Positions 58,783 through 64,000 of a DNA stretch of 64,000 nucleotides are shown piece by piece (position 1 is the first letter of the stretch; each line of letters starts with the position of its first letter). Below the pieces are notes generated by a model. It made no database searches, had not been told where the DNA came from, and was given only the letters and a program-made list of their open reading frames with translations. The stretch is from a virus. Position numbers and translations under genes: made by a program. Location: the IMG/VR virus record IMGVR_UViG_3300025648_000526, positions 1-64,000 of that record. The stretch is one strand, 5' to 3'.

Positions 58783-59406
58783 ATGCCAACATGGGGAAAT
58801 ACCGATACTGGTAATCAAAAACCAAAGTTTGACTATTTACGTCAAACAAGAGAAGTTTTACAATTTATAGTTTCATCTGGTAATACAGCAGGAAATAACG
58901 TAATTAGAGTTAGTTACAACGATGGCGCACAAAACAATGTAGCCAATGCTGGTGTAACTTCAGGTCAATATGTTTATTTCATGGCAAACGGATTTGCACT
59001 ACCTGGCGGCACAGCAGGTAATGGTTATCCAGGTTTCTTTGCATCAAATACAACAGTAGCATCAGTTAGTGGTAACACAATTACATTAACACAAAACTTA
59101 TTCAATACAGTAAACGTAGGTTTTGGTGTTGAATTTGACAATGCTATCAATTATGGAACAACAGCAGGTGCAAATACTTATTTCCTAGATACTATTTTAG
59201 TTACAGCATCTCGCACAGCAAATGGTAATAACGCAATTGCAAACGTAGGTAATATGACTGCTGGTTGGGTTCATATTCAAAAGAAAGTGAACAGCGACGG
59301 TACAGTTCGTTACTTAAAAGAAACATTAGTTGCTTTAGCGAATGCTACTGCTTCAAATACAAGTTCAGGTAACACAAGCTTTGGTTCTATTGTAACTGGT
59401 TTATAA
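58783..59406 (+). CDS. Probable virion structural protein
   Basis: A 207-residue Asn/Thr/Gly/Ala-rich beta protein: 'MPTWGNTDTGNQKPKFDYLRQTRE' (in parts), 'YNDGAQNNVANAGVTSGQYVYF', 'GWVHIQKKVNSDGTVRYLKETLVAL'. Proteins with this start and end occur in cyanomyophages as structural proteins, as I recall; head decoration is possible. It is preceded by AAGGAG and a late-box-like sequence. Confidence 0.65.
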   Translation: MPTWGNTDTGNQKPKFDYLRQTREVLQFIVSSGNTAGNNVIRVSYNDGAQNNVANAGVTSGQYVYFMANGFALPGGTAGNGYPGFFASNTTVASVSGNTITLTQNLFNTVNVGFGVEFDNAINYGTTAGANTYFLDTILVTASRTANGNNAIANVGNMTAGWVHIQKKVNSDGTVRYLKETLVALANATASNTSSGNTSFGSIVTGL

Positions 59407-59888
59407 TGATTAAGTTTCATGATTTCGTTGTTGAGGAATTAAATTTTCCTGTAATAACTCTTGATAAAGAGAAAGTAGACCTTGATAAGGAATCTACTCG
59501 CAACGAAATCAATAGAAACCTATCATCTGAATTAGTTACTAATTTTATTAATCCTTATGCTGGCTGGTTAAAAGTTGGAAAAGTATTAACACTCTATAAC
59601 ATTACATTACCTAAGGTAATATTTAAAAATGATATAGAAGGCGAAGAAGTTGTTGCTATAACACAATTTGGTGCAGACCTTTCGGGTAAGGAATCTGCAC
59701 CACAATTGCCTTATGAAGAAGAATATTATTTGTATTATAGTTATGAAGTTGTTGAATCTGGTTTATATGAAGCTTATGCTGTTATTGTAAACGGTGATGA
59801 ATTAGAAAATATGCTTGAAGCTGATGACGAAGATGATGATGACATTGACGTTTTAGGACCTAAAAGCGAATTAGATTATAGAAAATAG
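59406..59888 (+). CDS. Acidic late protein with targeting-like N-terminus
   Basis: A 160-residue protein starting MIKFHDFVVEE, partly similar to the targeting sequences (the site would be VVE, not the canonical L/I). The middle is a beta domain ('AGWLKVGKVLTLYNITLPKVIF', 'EEYYLYYSYEVVESGLYEAYAV'), and the end is Asp/Glu-rich. No family is recognised. It overlaps the structural gene stop by one base. Confidence 0.55.
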   Translation: MIKFHDFVVEELNFPVITLDKEKVDLDKESTRNEINRNLSSELVTNFINPYAGWLKVGKVLTLYNITLPKVIFKNDIEGEEVVAITQFGADLSGKESAPQLPYEEEYYLYYSYEVVESGLYEAYAVIVNGDELENMLEADDEDDDDIDVLGPKSELDYRK

Positions 59889-59900
59889 TTAAATTATATT

Positions 59901-60287
59901 ATGATTGATAATTTGACAGAAGAAAACTTTTTGATATATGCTATGAAGTGCTATAATGCACCTAATTACATTATGTCAGAATTTGAAGGAGATATTAAGA
60001 GAACAAAATATCTTAAACGATTATTTCGTAGATATAAAACCAATAAATCTCTTAAAGAACGATTAATTCTAAATCATATTATTTTGTTGAATAATGTTTT
60101 TGGTCCAAAAGTGACCGCAAGAATATTATTCTACAAGATAGATGAACGAGATTATGATATATTGAAAACATTTTTATTGTATGTAAATATATTACCAGAC
60201 TTAATAGAAGGTATTAATGGCAAATCAATTAATACATCTGAAATACCTGTAGACATGACTGTTGCTGAAAAATTAAGGAATCTATGA
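59901..60287 (+). CDS. Conserved T4-like protein of unknown function
   Basis: A 128-residue helical protein: 'LTEENFLIYAMKCYNAP', 'DIKRTKYLKRLFRRYKTN', 'LKERLILNHIILLNNVFGP' and 'ARILFYKI'. I recall this as a widespread protein of cyanophage-like T4 relatives near structural genes. Function unknown. Confidence 0.65.
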   Translation: MIDNLTEENFLIYAMKCYNAPNYIMSEFEGDIKRTKYLKRLFRRYKTNKSLKERLILNHIILLNNVFGPKVTARILFYKIDERDYDILKTFLLYVNILPDLIEGINGKSINTSEIPVDMTVAEKLRNL

Positions 60288-60475
60288 AATCATTTAAAGA
60301 ATATATCAAAGAAATGGGTGCAGGTGCTGTAGGTAGTGCTGGTCCAACTAATGTAGTTGGCGGTGGTGCAATTGCAGGTACAGGCGGTAAAGGCGGAGAA
60401 CCTGGCGTTGATTTAAGAAAAAGGAAAAGAAATACACATAATCCAGTTATGATGGGTATTGGTAGAAGGAAATAA
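60284..60475 (+). CDS. 63-aa protein with targeting-like N-terminus
   Basis: MKSFKEYIKE (IKE cut site) followed by a Gly/Ala-rich linker and a basic end ('LRKRKRNTHNPVMMGIGRRK', in parts). Cleavage would release a ~53-residue basic peptide inside the head, which could condense DNA or be injected. It overlaps the preceding gene by 4 bp. Confidence 0.6.
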   Translation: MKSFKEYIKEMGAGAVGSAGPTNVVGGGAIAGTGGKGGEPGVDLRKRKRNTHNPVMMGIGRRK

Positions 60476-60477
60476 TT

Positions 60478-61059
60478 ATGTTCTTTCCTGAGTTTCTATC
60501 ATATAATTGGATATTAGGTTACATACCTACTTGGGTTCCTATAGCAATTATTTGTTTTGGTGTCTTTCTAGCTATTCTAGAAATGACTTTTGAAATGTTG
60601 CAACTTATTCCTTACGGTTATAGGTTGCCTTTAAGAATAATCACTATTGTGATTCTTGCTCACGGTATCTATATAAAAGGACGCCAAGATGCAATTGTTC
60701 ATGCTGAAGAAGAATTGAAGAAAACTGTAGCTGAACAAAAAGATGTAACTAATAAGGTACAACAAGATTTTACTAGACAACTTAATGATGTGAGAGCTAA
60801 AAATGAAGCACTTAAAAAAACTATTAATACCAAAGACGATACTATGTGTGATTTGCCTAAGTCTTTTGTCGAGTTGCACGACAGCGCTGCTAAAGGCACC
60901 GTTCCCGACACCTCCAAAAGAATTGATGGTACCTCCTCCGGAGTTGCACTCTCTACAGCAGAACAAACAGTAGTAGAAAATTATAGTTTATATAATCAAA
61001 TAGCAGAACAATTAAAAGCTTTACAATATTGGGTAGATGAACAAAGGAAATTACACTAA
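60478..61059 (+). CDS. Spanin-like membrane protein (lysis)
   Basis: A 193-residue protein: two N-terminal transmembrane helices (~14-34 and ~50-65), a periplasmic coiled coil ('EEELKKTVAEQKDVTNKVQQ'), and a C-terminal region 'LPKSFVELHDSAAKG', 'ALSTAEQTVVENYSLYNQIAEQL' like the C-terminus of Rz inner-membrane spanins. Spanins fuse inner and outer membranes in the last step of lysis. It abuts the endolysin gene by one base. Confidence 0.7.
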   Translation: MFFPEFLSYNWILGYIPTWVPIAIICFGVFLAILEMTFEMLQLIPYGYRLPLRIITIVILAHGIYIKGRQDAIVHAEEELKKTVAEQKDVTNKVQQDFTRQLNDVRAKNEALKKTINTKDDTMCDLPKSFVELHDSAAKGTVPDTSKRIDGTSSGVALSTAEQTVVENYSLYNQIAEQLKALQYWVDEQRKLH

Positions 61060-61667
61060 TGACACTTGAGCAATTAAAAAAAATACTAGTGGGAAATACT
61101 TCAGTTGATGGATGGTTTGAATCACTCAACAAATTTTTACCACAATACGGAATTAATACAAATAAAAGAATTGCAGCCTTTATTGGTGAATGTTCAGTTG
61201 AATCTGCTAATTTTACAAGAATTAAAGAGAATTTAAATTACAAAGCAGAATCATTAGTTAAAGTGTGGCCTTCACATTTTGCTACATTAGATATTGCTAA
61301 ACAATACGAACACAATCAAGAAAAGATTGCTAATCGTGCTTACGCTGGTCGTATGGGTAATGGTGACGAATCTAGTGGTGATGGTTGGAAATTTGCAGGT
61401 AAAGGTTTAATTCAAATTACAGGCAAAGTTAATTATGAAAAATTTGCTGAATCAATAGGTAAAGATATTGAAGAATTACCAGAATACTTATTGACATTTG
61501 ATGGTGCTACAGAATCGGCTTGCTGGTTTTGGAAGACACACAATTTAAATGCTTTAGCTGATACCGGTGACATTGATAAAATATCAAAAGTTATCAATGG
61601 TGGTACTTTAGGATTAGAAGAAAGACGAACAAACTATCAACATGCTTTGAATATATTAGGAGGTTAA
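61059..61667 (+). CDS. Endolysin, glycoside hydrolase family 19
   Basis: A 202-residue chitinase-like muramidase. 'RIAAFIGECSVESANFTRIKENLNYKAESL' (in parts) carries the catalytic Glu residues, with 'NRAYAGRMGNGDESSGDGWKFAGKGLIQITGK' (in parts) and 'ACWFWKTHNLN'. It degrades peptidoglycan. No signal peptide is visible, so it needs a holin. It lies between spanin-like and holin-like genes. Confidence 0.95.
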   Translation: MTLEQLKKILVGNTSVDGWFESLNKFLPQYGINTNKRIAAFIGECSVESANFTRIKENLNYKAESLVKVWPSHFATLDIAKQYEHNQEKIANRAYAGRMGNGDESSGDGWKFAGKGLIQITGKVNYEKFAESIGKDIEELPEYLLTFDGATESACWFWKTHNLNALADTGDIDKISKVINGGTLGLEERRTNYQHALNILGG

Positions 61668-61668
61668 T

Positions 61669-61947
61669 ATGGCAATGCCAGATTTTATTACACATTTGGT
61701 TACAGGTAAAGACAATAAGACACACGATATTGCTCGTTGGTCTTGGTTATTAACAACATTGGTTGTTATTGTTGGTGCAGGTTATAACGCTTACACATCA
61801 AATCTATTTGGTCTAAAAGATTTTGCACAAGCAATCGGTATGTTAGCTGGTGCTCATGGTGCAGCTGTATGGGCGAAAAAAGATACTGAACCAGAAGCAC
61901 CAGAACCTGATGCAGTACCAGATGCAGAACCTGATCCAGAAAAATAA
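61669..61947 (+). CDS. Holin-like membrane protein
   Basis: A 92-residue protein with a transmembrane helix 'WSWLLTTLVVIVGAGYNAYTS' (in parts, ~24-43), a second weak hydrophobic segment 'DFAQAIGMLAGAHGAAVWAKK' and an acidic Pro/Glu repeat tail. Size, topology and place next to the endolysin suggest a holin. The start is ATG after GGAGG. Confidence 0.65.
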   Translation: MAMPDFITHLVTGKDNKTHDIARWSWLLTTLVVIVGAGYNAYTSNLFGLKDFAQAIGMLAGAHGAAVWAKKDTEPEAPEPDAVPDAEPDPEK

Positions 61948-62366
61948 TGGATAACAACGATTTACTTGGTACTAAAATAGATGTAGGTGTGCTGAAAGAA
62001 CAAGTAAGCACACTTACTCAACTTTGTTCCAAGATGGATACCGTGATTTCGAGATTAAACGAACAACACGACAGACATATCGCAAAGGTTTATACCGACA
62101 TGGAACATAGAAGATTAGAAACAGAAGCCGATGTAAAAGAAATTCATGATAGAATTGATACTGTTCTTGATAAGGTACAAAATACAGAATTAAGAATCAT
62201 GGAAGAAATTAAAGGGCTTCGTAAATGTATTCAAGACCATCAATCTAAAGAAAAAGAACAATTAGACAAACTTCTACAATGGAAATGGATGATTGTTGGT
62301 GGTATCATTGTAGTATCATGGTTATTATCTCACGGATTAGAAATTCTATCACAAATTTCAAAATAA
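61947..62366 (+). CDS. Coiled-coil protein with C-terminal membrane anchor
   Basis: A 139-residue protein: coiled coil through ~110 ('IDVGVLKEQVSTLTQLCSKMDTVISRL', in parts) and one C-terminal transmembrane helix 'WMIVGGIIVVSWLLSHGLEIL' (in parts). The layout recalls XhlA-like accessory lysis proteins. It overlaps the holin-like gene by one base and ends the lysis set. Confidence 0.6.
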   Translation: MDNNDLLGTKIDVGVLKEQVSTLTQLCSKMDTVISRLNEQHDRHIAKVYTDMEHRRLETEADVKEIHDRIDTVLDKVQNTELRIMEEIKGLRKCIQDHQSKEKEQLDKLLQWKWMIVGGIIVVSWLLSHGLEILSQISK

Positions 62367-62367
62367 C

Positions 62368-62396
62368 TTGACATCCAAGTAGTTTTATAGTATTAT
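62368..62396 (+). promoter_or_regulatory. Sigma70-type promoter for gp61 primase
   Basis: TTGACA at 62368-62373, a 17-bp spacer and TATTAT at 62391-62396, ten bases before the gp61 ATG. The transcript would have almost no leader, or the gene may be mainly read from upstream. Confidence 0.6.
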
Positions 62397-62405
62397 CCTT
62401 ACATT

Positions 62406-63419
62406 ATGAGTATTTTTATTGACAGACAATTCCTGCTTCGTGCATCGCCAAAATTAATAAGGTTTACCAAAAAGAAGGACGACCTTTATAATTTCAGATG
62501 TCCTCTATGTGGCGATTCTACAAAAAACAAAACTAAATCTCGTGGCTATGTGTTTAGAAAGAAGAATGATTATTTCTATATGTGCCATAATTGTGGTGTT
62601 AGTACCACATTCTACAATTTTCTAAAGCAAGTTGATCCATCTCTTGTTGCTGAATACACAATGGAAAGATATAAAAATGGAGAAACAGGCAACAACAATT
62701 ATCCAAAACCACAATTTGAAGAATTCAAAACGGCAACACCAACATTTAAAAAATCAATCAATTTACCATCCATCGATTCATTACCAGATGAACATTTTGC
62801 CAAAAAATATGTTATTGGCAGACAAATACCAAAACACTTTCACACACAACTATATTATGCGGAAGACTTTAAATCATTTGTAAAAGATTTGGGTTTAGAA
62901 AAAGATTTAATTGATAATGATAAACGATTGGTCATTCCATTTTATGATAAAGATAAAAATCTAATTGCTTTCCAAGGAAGAGCATTAGGTGAATCTAAAT
63001 TAAGATATATTACTTGTAAACTTCAAGATAATAATAAAAAGGTGTATGGTCTTGATAGAGTAATTAATGATTTACTACCAATCTATGTTGTAGAAGGTCC
63101 AATTGATTCATTGTTTATAGACAACTGTGTAGCAACTGCGGATTCTAATCTGGAATCAATTTTGGACACATTTGACAAGAGTAAAGTCGTATTGATATAT
63201 GATAATGAACCAAGAAATAAAGAAATTGTAAAGAAGATGGAGAAATCAATTGACGAGCATTTCAATGTCGTTATTTGGCCAAAATATATAACAGAAAAAG
63301 ATGTTAATGATATTATCAAATCTGGATTTACACAAGATGAATTGCTAGATATTATTAAAGACAATACTTTCCAAAACCTACGAGCAAAAATGGAGTTTGT
63401 AAATTGGAAAAAGAACTAG
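62406..63419 (+). CDS. gp61: DNA primase gp61
   Basis: A 337-residue primase (T4 gp61 342 aa): zinc-binding 'CPLCGDS' (~34) and 'CHNCGV' (~60), then 'LVIPFYDKDKNLIAFQGRAL' and the Toprim motifs 'YVVEGPIDSLFI' and 'VLIYDNEPRNKEI'. It makes RNA primers for lagging-strand synthesis with gp41. The last 16 bp overlap the next gene. Confidence 0.95.
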   Translation: MSIFIDRQFLLRASPKLIRFTKKKDDLYNFRCPLCGDSTKNKTKSRGYVFRKKNDYFYMCHNCGVSTTFYNFLKQVDPSLVAEYTMERYKNGETGNNNYPKPQFEEFKTATPTFKKSINLPSIDSLPDEHFAKKYVIGRQIPKHFHTQLYYAEDFKSFVKDLGLEKDLIDNDKRLVIPFYDKDKNLIAFQGRALGESKLRYITCKLQDNNKKVYGLDRVINDLLPIYVVEGPIDSLFIDNCVATADSNLESILDTFDKSKVVLIYDNEPRNKEIVKKMEKSIDEHFNVVIWPKYITEKDVNDIIKSGFTQDELLDIIKDNTFQNLRAKMEFVNWKKN

Positions 63420-63889
63420 CTAATTGGATAAAAAGAATCTCCGAGAAAAGAGATGAACTTGGTGGATTTCAAATATGTCCATTTGCTAAAAAAGCATTTC
63501 AAGATAAAAAAGTTTTTGTAACCGAGTTTAATGAAGAACCGGAATCATATATACTCTCATACATAAAAACTTTTAATTCTATTTATGATTTTGAGCTAAT
63601 TATTTTTGTTAATACGATTAATAAATTCACGAATGATGAGCTATTAGATTTAATAAGTAAGCTACAGGCAAAAAGAGATGACTTAATCTTTTTAAAAGAC
63701 CATCCAGCAGATCCTGGTTTTATTAATGGAGTAAACACAGGTAATGGTCATTATCCAATAATACTTGCCCAATCAAGAGATAAATTATTAAGTGCTCGTG
63801 AGAGTTTAAAGAAAACAAAATATTACGATTACTGGTCAGAAGAATACAAAAACGAAATTTGGAAATACGGAGAAAAGGCGAATACATGA
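63404..63889 (+). CDS. Conserved protein of unknown function
   Basis: A 161-residue protein starting TTG within the primase end. 'DELGGFQICPFAKKAFQDKKVFV' (in parts) contains a C-P-F element, and 'FVNTINKFTNDELLDLISKLQAKRDDLIFLKDHP' (in parts) is helical. I recall proteins with 'CPFA' in T4-like cyanophages between primase and nrd genes; role unknown. A single Cys could be functional. Confidence 0.6.
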   Translation: MEKELANWIKRISEKRDELGGFQICPFAKKAFQDKKVFVTEFNEEPESYILSYIKTFNSIYDFELIIFVNTINKFTNDELLDLISKLQAKRDDLIFLKDHPADPGFINGVNTGNGHYPIILAQSRDKLLSARESLKKTKYYDYWSEEYKNEIWKYGEKANT

Positions 63890-64000
63890 ACTATCTAGGA
63901 ATTGAAATTGATTTACAACGAGATAAATTATTTGATGAGTTGGGAATAAAAAGATTAAAAGAATCATACATGAGAGAAGATGAAGAATCTCCACAACACA
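63886..64000 (+). CDS. nrdA: Ribonucleotide reductase large subunit NrdA, N-terminal fragment
   Basis: Begins ATG at 63886 in ATGA overlap with the previous stop and runs off the window. The visible 38 residues ('LFDELGIKRLKESYMREDEESPQ') resemble the start of class I NrdA of T4-like cyanophages, which have the same 'LGIKRLKESYM' and 'SPQ' segments. The enzyme makes dNDPs. Only the first ~5% is present, so the call rests on this short match. Confidence 0.8.
   Translation, partial: MNYLGIEIDLQRDKLFDELGIKRLKESYMREDEESPQH

Overview
The window is a 64 kb piece of a large AT-rich T4-like myovirus. It carries the T4 core gene set in an order like that of cyanomyophages and pelagimyophages: tail sheath and tube, portal, prohead core, protease, scaffold, major capsid, then UvsY, UvsW, gp55, gp47/gp46, gp45, gp44/62, RegA, gp43, UvsX, gp41, gp61 and the start of NrdA. 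Nearly all genes lie on the + strand in tight, often overlapping runs. The host is not stated in the sequence. A phage-borne PqqA peptide suggests a PQQ-using Gram-negative host such as a streamlined aquatic methylotroph; the general gene content also fits phages of SAR11-like hosts. Both are inferences.

Layout. 1-8.9 kb: virion structure (sheath, tube, portal, prohead core, gp21, gp22, gp23, a second tail-tube-like protein). 8.9-24.4 kb: recombination, late transcription and replication genes, with accessory genes between them (peptide deformylase, a DUF4338/DruA-like protein, a ParB-like protein, a glycosyltransferase, a dNMP kinase, a 2OG-Fe oxygenase). 24.4-27 kb: small independently promoted units (Hsp20, tRNA-Trp, SpeD, a metalloprotease, a tRNA-like element, PqqA, a secreted peptide). 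27.0-33.9 kb: the only minus-strand block, a nine-gene envelope cassette holding CsgF, CsgG, a curlin-repeat protein, a FecR-domain protein, a lipoprotein, a lipase, two paralogous small membrane proteins and a CHASE2-class III nucleotide cyclase. 33.9-43.9 kb: gp43, UvsX, gp41, a second DruA-like protein and unknowns. 43.9-51.6 kb: a glycan and surface-chemistry island. 51.7-60.5 kb: late proteins, several with N-termini like the T4 capsid targeting sequence, suggesting packaged internal proteins. 60.5-62.4 kb: lysis genes. 62.4 kb to the end: primase, an unknown gene and nrdA.

Regulation. Seven near-consensus sigma70-type promoters (TTGACA-like, 17-18 bp spacer, TATAAT-like) precede uvsY, the HTH gene, gp45, hsp20, the 26.1 kb operon, pqqA, the gp43 operon and gp61 (eight units in all, with varying match). 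T4-type late boxes (TATAAATA) precede the prohead genes, gp22, hsp20 and the packaged-protein operon. One on the minus strand precedes the curli block. This implies that the curli cassette is made late, together with virions.

Most notable items: the curli secretion and cyclase cassette; the pqqA unit with its own promoter, 5' hairpin, strong ribosome binding site and terminator; and a set of putatively packaged enzymes (a ligase-like nucleotidyltransferase and a NadR-like adenylyltransferase/P-loop fusion).
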